Below are positions 50,690-63,645 of a stretch of DNA of 64,000 nucleotides, piece by piece. Within the stretch, counting starts at the first letter, position 1. Every line of letters starts with the position of its first letter. The notes beneath the pieces are model-generated. The model ran no database searches, had not been told where the DNA came from, and worked only from the letters and a program-made list of their open reading frames with translations. This stretch comes from Prunella strophiata (lineage: Eukaryota; Chordata; Aves; Passeriformes; Prunellidae), in the NCBI GenBank assembly GCA_036583965.1, contig JAZBQD010000034.1, positions 7,142,540 through 7,206,539 of the forward strand, in the 5' to 3' direction. Made by a program: the position numbers and the translations under genes.

Positions 50690-51240
50690 GACCAACTTTG
50701 AGAGGCAGCAGCTTCCTGAGAGAGTTGAAGCAATGTTTGCCAATCCTTGTAAAGCATTTCACCTCTTCAGAGGCTAAAGCCTCTCAAAACCAAGAACAAT
50801 TAAAGCGAGAGCCTTTCAGAGCGACTGGGGAATTCAGCAAAATAAATCAGAAATCCTCTGCCGTGGCTCTGGAGGCTTGCCTCATTATAAGAGCAGATCT
50901 ATTAGCCCCCTTGCCATTGTCTTTCATTTCTCAAGTGAGGTGATTCTAATTAAATTAATCTGCATGTCAATCTATCGGTGATCAATCAAAAGGGCTGAGG
51001 TCCCCCTTTGCGGCACTGTGCTTGCGGCTGACAGGGGCTGATAATGGAGGAAGAAATAAACTGTCGAGCAAAGTTAATTAGTCAACATAATAGGTGGATT
51101 AAACAGGAGCTGCTGATTGCTGTTTCACATGTCGAAGCATGAGGTGGGAGCTGAAACTGCAATTAACAGACAATTATTATATTTGGTTGTAAGAGGTCGC
51201 ATGAATAAACATATCTCTGTGGGTTTCAGTCTTTAATCCC
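50690..51240. promoter_or_regulatory. candidate conserved non-coding element
   Basis: A repeat-free block of about 550 nt. It carries a PBX/HOX-like TGATCAATCAA (50979-50989), a MEIS-like CTGACAGG (about 51028), TTAATTAG (51074-51081), scattered CpGs ('ctatcggtg', 'ctttgcggc', 'cttgcggctg', 'ctgtcgagc') and several TAATTA cores. It lies 1.2-1.8 kb upstream of the second EBF1 exon. Enhancer function is inferred from motif clustering. Confidence 0.5.
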
Positions 51241-52134
51241 TTTCCCTGTTTAATGTAAGGAGAAGTGTAGGTCATTTCTTCTTATTGTTTTAGTCAAAGT
51301 TCTCAAAGGCGACGTGTGCTCCTGGCAAACCAGCAGCCAGCTGAAGGCCAAGTCTCTGGCTGGGGTAAAACCCTGGGAATTGCCATACTTTTGCTGGGAA
51401 AAGGCTGTGGGAGGGGTGGCTGAAGGAAAGCCAGGGAGGCTGTGGGACTGCTTGGTCTGAATGGGGTAGGAGGAGACGTGGTGTGATGAGCTCACAGCTC
51501 TGCAAGGGACTTGTTTCTCCATGACACTTCATGGCTCACGTGCCCTCTGCCTGGACAGGGATTTCCTTTTGGAGCCTCAGGGTTGAGGAGTCCCTCTGGG
51601 ACACCTTAGAGCAGCTGGGTCTTCTACTCTGGACCCATCATTTACCTGTTTTCCCCTGCTGGGTTGGCTCCTCTGCTGCCCCGGGCAGCTCTGGGGAGCA
51701 GGAGTGTCTGATCCTTCCTCCAGTGCAGTCCTGCTGTGTCTCCCTCACCTCGCCTCAAATCAAATCCCAGGTGTTGACAGTGAGATAAGTTGAGAAATAC
51801 AAATAATTCTAACACTGGATGAATAGGGTTGTGTTCTCCAGATCAAGACCCCACTGTCAGGCATGTGTGTGTGGGTACACAAACATGCCTAGACGTACTC
51901 TTTAAGACAGATCTTGGGAGAAATTTGGGCAAATCCAACAACCTGCAGTGACTGTGCTGAGGGGAGAACAGCAGAGAAGGGTGGGGGCGAGGCAGGCAAC
52001 AACTCTCGTTACAACTTCACAAAATACATTTTTGTTTTCTTTTATTCTGAATCGATTCTCATTTGCAATGTCAACATCTCTATCTACTTCAGCGTAGAAA
52101 CTGAAGGATAATTTAGGGTGAAACACAGCTGCCC

Positions 52135-52688
<554 letters not shown>

Positions 52689-52959
52689 TAAGTGTTTATT
52701 ATCTCTGGGGCCAGGCATTTCAAAGGGACTGGCCTCCAGACCAAAGGGGGAATTTTTCAAGTAGGTCAGCTCTAAATGCAGTGAAATGACAAACAAGTAA
52801 GCAAACATGGGTGCAGAGGTTGTCCTGTCTGTCAGTGAAGTGGGGTGATTTTTTTTTTTTTTTTAATGTTGGTTGCATTTATTCAGCACCCAAAATTGGA
52901 GTCTGATTTTTTTTCCAGACTACCCTTATTTTTGACTGTGAATCCAAAGAATGTTGCAT

Positions 52960-53030
52960 ATTTTCTGAAGTGCTCAGCACCCAAATTTTGGATTGCATTT
53001 CTTCTATCTATAGGGTGCTGAGCTCTCTAA
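52960..53030. mobile_element. possible short hairpin repeat (gtgctcagcaccc type)
   Basis: 'agtgctcagcaccc' is followed about 40 nt later by its inverted copy 'gggtgctgagct'. 'tcagcacccaaaattgga' occurs once more at about 52885, giving a second partial copy. This resembles the amniote 'gtgctgagcaccc..gggtgctcagca' palindromes. Confidence 0.4.
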
Positions 53031-53704
53031 GGGATCCTTCTGTTCCTTTGAATTGCCCTAAATGAAAGCAGAGCCCTTTTGGAAATCCATCTGCTTACTT
53101 AAGCCATGGATGAATGTTCTTTTCTGGCTCCAGCTGTGCCAGCTGAGAACGTTGCTTTTCCCACAGCTGTTTGTCTCCCCTCCCTGCCCCAGGCTATTCT
53201 TCACCATGGACATGCCAGCTAGGATGGTTGTGTGCTTGCTCCCTGGTCTCCTCCAGGCCAATGAGGTTCATTTGAATTAAACCATTTAAATAATCACTCT
53301 TTGCCAATCTGGCTTGTTGCTGAAATGATTGAAGGAGAAATGGTGCAAGGCAATTTGGCTTTTCTGAAAACAGTAAACTCCAGCAAGGGTGGGATGGGGG
53401 GCACGTGGCTGGAAGCAGCCTGGGGACAGTAATCTCTTCTGTAAGGTCAGCTGGTCCTGGAAGGGAACATCTGCTGGTGACTGTAGGTGCTTAAAATGGG
53501 AGCTGTTGAGTGCAAATGTACTTTGAAAAATCTGGATTTGATTAATGTTTTGTTTTGCTCTTTGTCCTCAAAGTTGATGACTACTGCTGAAAAACAAAAC
53601 AAAAACAGAGGGCATTTCACTCCCCTCTCCCTGTTCCAGCTTGATAGAATAGCTCTTTGTCTTCAAAGCTGTTTGTAATCCTAAATTCAATAGGTGCTTG
53701 CTCC

Positions 53705-53760
53705 CTCTAAGAGATGTGTACCCTCAGCTCCCATTGAAGTAGCTGAGTGTAGAAGGCACC
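53705..53760. mobile_element. possible remnant of amniote palindromic repeat
   Basis: 'accctcagctcccattgaag' followed by 'tagctgagtgtagaaggcac' has the recognisable 'cagctcccattgaagtcaatgggagctgagggtgctcagcacc' layout, shortened. It sits 250 nt before the clearer hairpin at 54008. Confidence 0.4.
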
Positions 53761-54007
53761 AGTCCTTTATGCTGGTTTGTTTCACAAATATTTGCCAAGG
53801 ATCTGATGAATAATTAAATAGATTTTTCCAAAGAGTTTGAAGAAACCAGATAAAATTTTCTCTGGGAAAGCAAATGCCACTCAGAGAAATGTTAACTAGA
53901 TACGTTAAAAGAAATTATTAATGCTGAGAAATGGGAAAATGTGTGGGTTTCTACTGCTCAGTGGATTCCTGTGGAAATACTTTTCTATTCTGTTTATGCT
54001 TTCAGGC

Positions 54008-54130
54008 ATCAGTCCTGCAAGCACTTATGCATATATTTAAGATTATGCTCACATATGGTCCTGTTGGGATCAATGAGGCTTCTTGTGTCAGAGAAGCTGA
54101 GGGTATTGATAAGTGTTTGCAGAATCGGGT
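54008..54130. mobile_element. ancient hairpin repeat (tcctgcaaacactta type)
   Basis: The left arm 54010-54028 ('cagtcctgcaagcacttat') pairs with the reverse complement of 54109-54127 at 15 of 19 positions. Between them lie 'tatgctcacatatggtcctg' and 'ttgggatcaatgaggct', corresponding to the 'tgagtagtcccattgacttcaatggga' centre of a palindromic element widespread in turtles, crocodilians and birds. Confidence 0.65.
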
Positions 54131-54159
54131 CTGTAGTTCACACTTACTAACCTAAAATT

Positions 54160-54470
54160 CTTAGCTCAGCAGCGTTTCTCATTATATAAACATAACTTAC
54201 ATCTGTATTTATTTAGCTCTAACTTTTTATGTAGGCTACGAGCCATTTTCAGCCATAATTCATGTTATAGAATTTTTTTTTTCATCCTGCCAACAACCTA
54301 ATTTAATAAACAAACCACTGTCATAATTTTTACTGAAATTTATAAGGAATGTATGAACTCTGTCTTTATTAATTAGCAGAAGGCATTACAAAGGGAAACT
54401 TCTTTCTGTTCAACTTTGTAATCTTTCCATTAAGTCTAGTCTTATAAAAAACACTCCTATTTTTTTTTCT
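54160..54470. promoter_or_regulatory. candidate conserved non-coding element
   Basis: AT-rich repeat-free block just after the hairpin repeat, with 'agcagcgtttctcattatat', 'tgtaggctacgagccatttt' and 'cagccataattcatg'. Weak support, composition only. Confidence 0.25.
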
Positions 54471-55859
54471 TATATTCCTACAAAACTAGTTGCCATATTT
54501 TTTTTTCTTTTTTTCCCATTGCAGTCTTCTCAGTGCATGCTTTTGGTTGAGGAAGTACTTAATTTCTCTTACATAAATGCCCTTATTCTCATGCATGGTG
54601 GTGTCTCATTTTACCATAGCTGTCGTTCCCACTCCTACAACCTGAGGCATTCTGTTGGCAAAAAGCAACAAAAAAAAAGATAATTCTCTGCTTACGTAGC
54701 TGCACACACCTGAGTTACTGTGCTGATGTTAAAAGTCAACATCTGCAAAATATCTCCATGTGTACATTTTGTGGGAAAGGTGATTTTTCTAATCTGCTTT
54801 CTCAGGCACCTCTCAAGCAACCTCATAAAGCAACTGCTAGTAAATTCTTACTTTTGAATAGCAACCTTCACACTACAAAATTGCTCTCTACCCAAAGGCT
54901 TAGTGGAGCCTTTCTTTTTAACCTAAATCCTTCAGTCCAGCTCTCCAGGAATTCTCTGCACATGTGAGTCCAAGAAACAGGAAAAAAAAATTTAAAAATG
55001 CAGTAACTGTTATGATGTTATTAGGTATCTAAAACACTTAACTAAATAAATAAAAAAAAAAAGAAAAAGTCTTAATGCTATTGAATTTTGGACAAGACCT
55101 ATTGGAACAGATGACAGTTTCCTCCACTGAAATAATTCTTTTATTTCACTTTGTGTCACAAAATGTATTATTTTTCTCCAGTTTTTGGAATTTTTTATTT
55201 TGGATAGTATCGGAGGCAGTTTGTTTGCCTTTCCTCTCCCCAGATTTTCTGTCTCCCTCGGGGAAGGACAGATTGACCTGAGCTGTGTCCATGAGCAGGG
55301 AGATGGGAAGGGAAGGTGCTCATGGTTTGTGTCTGGTTCATTGCTCTGGTGAGCAACTGCTCACCACAGGTTTGTAAAATCTGGGATCTGACCATAATAT
55401 ACCCTTGACCAAATGTATTCCTGTGGACTTTTCCAGACATTTAACTTCTTAACACAAATATCTGATGGCAATAGAGATGAATGCCTGACTGTGAGGGCTG
55501 GGGAAAGGGCAGACAGGATGTAGAAAGGTGTGCTGGTTGTTGAGTTTGCCTAGACAATATCCAGCTTATTTTTCCTTACAATCTTGTGTTTGCTGCTCTG
55601 AAACACGGAGTTACAGTTTATGTGACACCTAAAAGACACTTTGGGGGCCAAAAAGCTGGAAAGAAAGCTGCACCTCCCGAGCCACTCAGGAGCCTGGTGT
55701 CTCCACATTTGGCTTTCACCATCTCATTAGCAGGTAGTCTGGATTATTTTTGGGACATCCAACACATCTTTATTTATATCTTGCTTGTCAGACTTTTCAC
55801 TCAGTAAAGTAAAGGTTCTTTTTCATAGCTCCTTTCTCTGAGTATAACCAGGACCCCAG

Positions 55860-56240
55860 ATCCTGGTTTTGTGTCCACACGCTGCCCCCTTGAAACCAGT
55901 GGGTTAAGCAGCTCATCTTTCAAATAAATAGATCTATCTTTTAAAAGTAATAGCTGGCAGAGGCCAATTATTATTTCATCCATCTCTGTGTGGTATAAAT
56001 AGGGTAAGCCACAGTAATCTGTGGTTTTCAATAATTATCACTTTTTCATTCACAAATAGTTGGATCCTCACTGGTTTTATATTTATGGTAAACCAGAAAG
56101 CCGGTGTGGTTGACCTTTCCAAATTATATATATAGTAAGATGTATAGTCAAGAGCCAACAGGCCCCAACAGTGGGATAAATTTCAGCTTGTAATTCATCC
56201 CAGGGTGTCAATTTTAAAAGCAAAATCTTCCCAATGAATT
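55860..56240. promoter_or_regulatory. candidate conserved non-coding element with RUNX-type sites
   Basis: A repeat-free block with two TGTGGT cores (56020-56025, 'tctgtggtttt'; 56105-56110, 'ggtgtggttgacc') plus TAATTATT-type cores. RUNX1 works with EBF1 in B-cell specification. Function at this locus is inferred. Confidence 0.4.
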
Positions 56241-56399
56241 TAAGTGATGAACTTATGGAAGGGGAGAGTTCTGGCAGGGACTTGCAACAACTCTTTTCAA
56301 GTTTACCAGCAATAAATCCACTGCAAAGTTTCCAGTTAAAACTTTCATATCATTGCAAAATAAAAATTCTTTTTTCTTCCCAATTCTTTTGAATGTCTT

Positions 56400-56730
56400 T
56401 ACGAGAATGTAAAGCCAATTGCAGCATCAGTTTCTCTATTATTTTTCCTCACTGGCAGAATGCAATGCCCTCGAAAAATGATAGTCCCTGAGACCCTGTC
56501 AGTTTGCATGCTCTAACACTTTATTATCTAATGATCTAATATGCAACAAGGCAAAGAGGGGGTGCTTATCACCCTGACAGGATGCCTAAGAGAAGTGACT
56601 AAATTACTTTATGTACCATTAGCACTAGCTGCCAGGGTGAACTCACTGCTGAGCATTTATGCAAATATTCCTGAATACATTCAAGTGGCCTTGTCAGGAA
56701 GACAACTGACAAGCAGCTTAAATGCTTGGG
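56400..56730. promoter_or_regulatory. candidate conserved non-coding element with octamer site
   Basis: A repeat-free block containing a perfect octamer ATGCAAAT (56659-56666) within 'catttatgcaaatattcctg', with TEAD-like 'acattcaa' nearby and repeated 'ctgacagg' / 'ctgacaag' MEIS-like sites. The call rests on motifs only. Confidence 0.4.
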
Positions 56731-58530
56731 TTTTTAAAGGGACAGTTTTATTTCTTTTTTCTTTTCCTTCCTTCCTCCATGGGAGAGCACTGAAGAATTA
56801 GGTGATGGTGAGGTTTGCTGATGATTTGGCTCTGAGTCAGCTCAACAGCAGCAGCAGATGAAAGATGCAGGGTAGAAATAGACACAAATTATTAGATGTG
56901 ATATCAGAGTTTGCAGGTGGAAGTGGAGATAACCACGATTTCCAAAGCAACGTCCTGCTGTTATTTTAATATGAAATATGCATAAATCTCTGTGTGTTTA
57001 TATCTAAAATAACTCATTATGTAGCAAAACCATTACTACTGTTTGCCTTAAACTGGAAAGGACAGTGCAAGGCTGGGTTATTTGATCACTCTGTTGTGGT
57101 ACCTGAGACAGCCAAGATTTTACAACATTGTTTTAGCTCATGACAGCAATGAGTGACTCCAACCATTTGTCTGCAGGTGCAAAACCTCCTACAAGAAATA
57201 AAAAGCAGTAGTGGCTGTGCCTCAGCTGCACATGACAGTTAGATCCTCTTGTCAGCAGTGGGGCATTTAAAGAGTTTTTCTTGCCAATCCTGCCCATCCT
57301 GGGCTATTTAAGAGCTCACAGTTACTGCACAATCAGAGATTTTCCACTAAGTCCTCAGATTTGAAAGCAAAAATGATTGCTAGGTTGTGCCTTAGTGAAT
57401 TAGGCATTTTCTGTTTGGATTATTTAAAAAAAGAACATTTTCCCTCACCTTATAAACTATTTTGAGAAGATAATCTTTAAAATAAAGCCTTGAGACTGAC
57501 TGCCCTTAGGTCTCATTTCTAGTCTGCCTGTAACAGAATTGTTGAGGACAGACATTGAATACCATGAATTCAGTTGCACATGGTGGGTGATTCCTGAAAG
57601 ATGCTCAGAAATCTGACTTAGTGACATTCTTCTTGTGCCCTAAGTGGCTCTGGCACAACTCTAACCACTAAATTTTGGGCAGTGTGTAGAGTTGTGAAGA
57701 GGATGACCTGATCAGCTCCATTTTAACCATTTTATCCCTCAATTCCTTTGGTGGTGCCTATATCTGTGCTAGTTGATGAAATTGCCACTCCAAGACAGAA
57801 TACTGACTGAAGCAAAAATTTTAACAAGTTGAGATGGGTTAATCTTCAAAACTTGATACATTTTACCCTTATTTGGTATAGGTTCATGTTGTTCATAAAA
57901 GTTAGGGATTATTGCATTAAAAAACTGGCCAGGTTTAAACAAAAAAATGTTAAAGTTTGACTTGTTTCATCCATGGGTGGAAGCGCCTGTTATAGTTTAG
58001 TGCTGAGCTTAAGAATGTTTTTGTGATTATATGAAAAATATAAACACACAAGCTTTTTCTGCATCATATCATTCCATATAGAGAAATGCAGTGGGCTTGA
58101 TTTATTATTTAGAAGGGAAATATTGAAAAAAAATATTAGGATTCTACCACTCTACTTGAGGGGATCTTGTATGTTATTCTGAGTTATGTCTGCTTTCTAA
58201 TTTATTTTCTATGAGGGAAGAATACCTTGGGTTGTTGGACATCTCTATGCATACACAGGGGAAAAAAATGTGACTTTCAGAGCATTGCACAACATGGATA
58301 GTAATAACAGTAAGTGAGCCTTGATATACTGAAGGATTGCAAAACTTCAAGCTGGAAATAATTTTCTTTATTTTTGCCAAGTTGTCTTTTTCATATCGGT
58401 TCCTTCATAAATGCAGTGACTCATAAATTCAGGCAATTTTTAACATAATGGCTTGTTATGTGTTCTTGGAGTTTGACCTCACTGAGTGTATAATATTAAC
58501 CTTTTCACTGCCCTGTGGACTTATTCTGTT

Positions 58531-58757
58531 TCACAAAATGAGGGAATGGTTGGGGCTGGAAGGGACCTCTAGAGATCATCCAGTCCAACCCCCTGCTAAA
58601 ACTGGTTTGCCTGGAGCAGGTTGCACAGGATCACATCCAGCCAGGTTTTGAATATCTCCAGGGAAGGAGACTCCACAACCTCTCTGGGCAGCCTGGTCCA
58701 GTGCTCTGTTACCCTCAAAACAAAGTTTTTTCTCATAATCAGATTGAATTTCTAATT
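58531..58757 (-). mobile_element. CR1 LINE 3' fragment
   Basis: The + strand contains 'ggaatggttggggctggaag', 'agagatcatccagtccaacc', 'gcaggttgcacaggatcaca' and 'ctccacaacctctctgggca', then a tail near 'tttttctcataatcagattg'. This is the antisense 3' end of a CR1 subfamily with the 'gagcaggttgcacaggatca' signature. It is about 227 bp, 5'-truncated and antisense to EBF1. Confidence 0.92.
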
Positions 58758-59972
58758 CAAGTGAGAACATCAGAGCTGGATTAGTTCAGAATGTGAACTT
58801 GGGTGGAGTTGGAGCATCTGTCCCTCCAAAGAGACAAAACATGGCCAGAGTGCTAAGATGTTTTACTTGAGAGAATTGGTAGATAAAGGCTCATGATGGT
58901 CTTAACAAGATTTTATCTCTGGGAGGCAGTGAAGTAAGCTTCCAGTACTGTGGCAAGTTCTCTGTTGTAAATGTTGAGTAAGGACTTGGTATTTTCCTAA
59001 AAAATGTGTGGCAGGTCAGGGAGAGGTTAAGTTTTGAGTAATTCCTCACATGGTTGAGGATGAGGTTCTCTGATGGGTGCTATGCAGGATGTCAGGCTGG
59101 GTGATCAAAATGGTCTTTTCAGGAGGGAAATGTTGGGATCCATCAGATCAACAAAACATTGGAAGAGCTAGGATTTGTACAGCTCCAATTTAGGCAACCA
59201 AAACTGAGTTAACTAAACTGTGCCCCACTGATTTTTGCTGATGTTTCTTCTTTGTAATCTTCACCAGAGCAGAGTTGCTGTTTGCAGGCCCAGATCCCTT
59301 ATTCCTCCTTGGATATTACTGAGAATTGCACAAGAACTGGGTGGGTGGGTAGGTGGAGCTGCCCTTCTCACAGCCAGTCACGCCAAACAAAAAGCAGAAA
59401 ATCTTTTGTTTCTATTTGTCTGGGTCATAAATCATCCATCATGGAGAGGTACTCAAAAGCTTGGAATATCTGGCTGCAGCAATTCTGATCTTTCAAAATT
59501 TATTTTTAGTCTGAGGCTAAATGAAAACAAGATTTAAACAATGCAAAATGGATTTTTAATGGCTAGTTTAGGCAAGGAGATTCCAGAATTTCAGTTCTGC
59601 CATTAGAGTGTAGCTATTGCATGAAGTTGGAGGTTTGAGTTTGTGGGGTTTTTTTGGTTTTTAAACATTATTGTGTAACATATTTGTGCTAACACTTCTG
59701 CATGAGACTTAGGAGATACCATTTGAGGTATTCTAGTCATTAATGAAAGGGTTGCTGTTACATAATGTCCATGGAAATATCTTCTGAAAAGGCAAATAGC
59801 TTGAATACTCCAATTACCATAGTTAGAAAGGATTTTCCCTTGACAGTCACTTGTCAGAGGTTTAGGGTCACGTTTAATTGAGGAAGGAAAATTGGGAATT
59901 GGAAACACCTCGATTTTACGAAGAAAAGATGTGTCATTTTCTACCCATAAGTAGCTGCCCTTTATGTTGTTC

Positions 59973-60004
59973 AAATAAATAAATAAATAAACAAATAAAT
60001 AAAA
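59973..60004. repeat. (AAAT)n microsatellite
   Basis: Eight AAAT-type units with one aaac interruption. Confidence 0.9.
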
Positions 60005-62037
60005 TGCCCCCAAACAGCCCTTCCCCACCAATAGCTAAGAGATGTCAAGCTGTGATATGTTGTTACCCTCTATTGGTAACAACAGGATGTCATGAATTCA
60101 TGGAAAAATAGTACCTGGATGAAGATAGAGAGCATTTTGTGAATTTCCCTGAGGAGCTTTCAGAACTGTGCTCCCAAAATTGCTAAAAGAAGAAAACATG
60201 GGGAAAACTTCCATTGAATTTTGATACAGATTTGCACAGAAAAAACTGTTTTGTCACAGCAGACCCATAAGGGAGGAAAGTTCAGATGGAAATTTTCCAA
60301 CCACCATAAGTGTTGACTCTTATTTGGAGAGCTTGACCAACCATTTGCTGAAGGATTTGAGATTTCTCTCCAGACCTCAGAAGAACTGGAATACTGTCAT
60401 GCAAGTAGAAAAAGCTTAACTCCCCTGTCTGGCAGAAACTTCACAGGTACCAGAACAGGGGAACATTCAGCAGCACTCAAATAGGAAATGAATATTCATA
60501 GATAATGAGTATTAATTACATTTTAATTTGCTTTCCTGGCCACCATGTCACAAATACAATGGCATCATAGGAGAGAAGAATGACTTTAGAATTGGAGAAA
60601 TGTTTGAGAGACACTCCAGTGTGGTAGTGAAGTTTTGCCAGGTGTTGTTTTTCCAACCTTCCAAAATGGGCACACCAGGAAGTGAAAAAACATCATGTTA
60701 TTGTAGTATGATTAATATTATTTCTGCACAAATTCCTCTAATTTATCTTTTTCATTATAGGAAATGATTTATTGAGGCTATGGTGGGAAAAGATAATTTT
60801 TTCACTCCGTTCCCCTGCTGGTTTGAGCAAATTTTGACGGAAAATAATTTTGTGAATTGTGGTTTGGAAGTTGAAGGCCGAGAATTAGTGATTTTTTGAG
60901 AATTCATCTGGATATTATAAAATGTCATGATTTTCAAAGAATGGTGTTCAAAGCAGTTTGCAGGTATCTGGACACTTCCAAATGTTTCATGTTGAGCACC
61001 CCAGTATTTAAATACCCAAAGCAATCAGTGTTTATAAAAGGCCTTTGCTCCCATGAAACTTGTGTCCAAAGCTGTGAATCAACTCAGTGATAACAATCTC
61101 AGGAATAAAGGTTTGGTTAGGTGAAAATTTTCCACAGAACTGTTATTTAGAATATTCAGTTTAGAAAACTTCACTAATAATGAACTCATCTTGTCACTGA
61201 ACTGAGAGAGGATTGGAGTGAGCATTCAAGTCTCTGCCAAGTGTTTCCCCAGAAAAATGAGTATTTGACAAGGCTCTTCCACATGCAAGGAAATGAGTTA
61301 ATAGCGTAAACCAGGACACTGATGCAGAAAATGGAGCCCACCAGGGTGGGATGTTTGGAGTTGTTATTGTAATCTGGTTTGCTATTTGAAAGTTATTAAT
61401 GTTTAGTAGCAAAGAATAAAAATAAGCTACTAATAATTAATATTAGAATGAAGAAAGGCTTTGTTTTTGGCCCAAATCCAGAGTACAAGATTTTTGGGAG
61501 TGTATGGCATTGCAAAAAGTGTGCTTTCATTAAAGCCAGTAGTACAACTTCATAAAGTGGTTTTTAAAATCTCAGCCCAAACTGTTTGCTGAGCATAACC
61601 AGAAAGCTTTGTGTGTCACAATTAGTCCTTTCTGCTTTCCACCTTCATTCCATGAATTTATAGTTCTCTTTGTGACAAAACAAATCCTCAGCGTGAAAGT
61701 GACTGTAATATAAGCAGTGCTGGTTTATGACCTCACTGAGCAAAGCGAATGGGCTTAGGAAGTTTATTAAAAAGATCAAGAACAAAGTTTCATGAAAAAC
61801 TTGTCTGAAATTTTGAAGTGTAAGGTTATTTCTCAAAAGTAATTCAAACATTTAGATGTGCAAGTTAAGGTACAATGGCCACAGTGAAACACTTAATGAG
61901 ATACTGCTCTTCACGATGTGGATATTTAGGATTTTCTAAACTTCTAATCAGTTTTTTTGTGAGACAAGTGGCCATCCATGAGTATAGCTATCCCAAAGGA
62001 ATTTTTTTGGGGGAATTCTTGGACCTAAAGCCAAACT

Positions 62038-62102
62038 CATAAAGCACCAAGGTGCCTAAAGCTGCAGGTAGGTGTTTAGTTGGATTCTTAGAAGTCTGGC
62101 TA
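62038..62102. mobile_element. half of an ancient hairpin repeat (aggtgcctaaagatgcag type)
   Basis: The run 'ccaaggtgcctaaagctgca', 'ggtaggtgtttagttggatt', 'cttagaagtctggc' follows the arm of the amniote palindrome 'ggtgcctaaagatgcagataggcgcctagtgggattttcaaaag'. The opposite arm is not obvious, so the copy appears truncated. Confidence 0.5.
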
Positions 62103-63157
62103 CAGAATTTCTATCTGTCTGTGAGGTACTTTGAAAATTACATTAATTGCTTACTGGAACCACTGGATTGGTGGATGCTTCAAAAAATCTGGTCCCAGGT
62201 GCTGCAGGAACCTGTGTGCTGTTTGCTGTACTACCCTTGAAGGGCCTGTTAGCACTGGGAGTGTAAGGAAGTTCAGAATTAATTATGTTTGGTTAATACC
62301 ATATCATTATGGTTTTGTAGCAGCTTTCTCAGAGGTTCAGTATCTATCCCATGAAAAAGCAAAGTGCTTTTCCCACAGAGGTCCCTCCTGGGTTGTGAAA
62401 TGGCAGTGGAGTGCTGGATCTCTCCCCGCTGCTGGAGGCTGAACAGACAGCTCGTGTTGCTGTTCCCTGAAAACCCAGGCTTGCATATGGAATTCATAGG
62501 TTTGGTGTTACCTGATCCATGCCCAGAGGGAAGGCCAGCACTGGGAGCAAATTCTGCCCGACCACAGCACTGCTCATCTTTCCAGCTGCAGCATTAGTGC
62601 ATGGGCTGGGGTTTGAGGTCACAGCACCTTCCTGCAGGACGTTCAGGTGAGGGCATTGCTCAGCTCCCTGGGCTCTCTGAGGAGAAGAAGAGGGAGTGAA
62701 AGAAATATTTCTGACCCAGTTTGGCTCTCTGAGACACTGAAAGGTAAAGCTACTATGATTAGGGGCCCTTTGGGGAAAATTACTCTTTTCCTGGGATTGC
62801 GACCCTGAAGGTGATGATGAGTGCTGCCTCCTCCTTCAGCCCTGAGCCTGAGCAGAGGTGCCTGCAGGAAAGCCCAGAGTCAGGTGCCTGCTCAGTATCA
62901 GCTGCCAAATATTTTTTATGAGGTAGCTTCTGGCTGCTCCCTACCTATGCTATCGTTTTGCTGAGATCCCTTGGTACTTTCCTGAGCCAGCACGGAACTC
63001 CCTGGGTCTCCAGGCTTGCAGAGGTGTCTTCCCATTTCTGCTTATTGTATAGTGGAAAGAGGATCCTAATTTAGGCAGGCTGACTCACCCAGCCAGAGCT
63101 GGAGTCTGACGTTTGACAGGCTGCAATGCCTGAGGTAGGTGGTCTGAATGCAGCCCT

Positions 63158-63172
63158 AAATAAATAAATAAA
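63158..63172. repeat. (AAAT)n short microsatellite
   Basis: About four AAAT units. Confidence 0.8.
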
Positions 63173-63564
63173 GACCTAGCATGACTTTATCAGAGACATT
63201 GAAAGAACAACTTCTCTGAGCATTTGTAGGCTCGAGTCCAAAGTATTCACTCAGATTTTCAGCGTGCTGGTTTTATGTGGTGTCATTGCTGGACAGATAC
63301 TATGAACTATAAATATAATTTTATGCTTATGTTTTTGCAAGTAAAGCCTAAATGGCTGGGAGGGGGTGCCTGACCCTGCACTTGGAGCAGCACAAAGAAC
63401 AGAGGAAGGAACAGTCTGAGAGACACAGCACAGCAGAGACAAGGGGGTCTCAGTCTGTGCAACACAGTCGTGGCTGCTGCTTGAAATGCAGTGCAGGTTA
63501 TGTTGCCTTCATCTCTGTCCCACTGCCATCACAAACAGGGGCTGAGGATTATATTGCACTGCTG

Positions 63565-63645
63565 AATCTAATAGCAATAATAAAAATATTATTACAATTA
63601 TTAATAATTATATAATAATATAACAACAATATTAATTAATTTGCG
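63565..63645. repeat. AT-rich low-complexity tract
   Basis: A mixture of aat, att and taat units, almost without G or C, ending before ttgcgtaatcc. Confidence 0.8.

Noticed and set aside
55253..55262. TCCCTCGGGG as a third EBF site
   Set aside because: The final A of the consensus is missing; one mismatch in an eight-base motif is common by chance.
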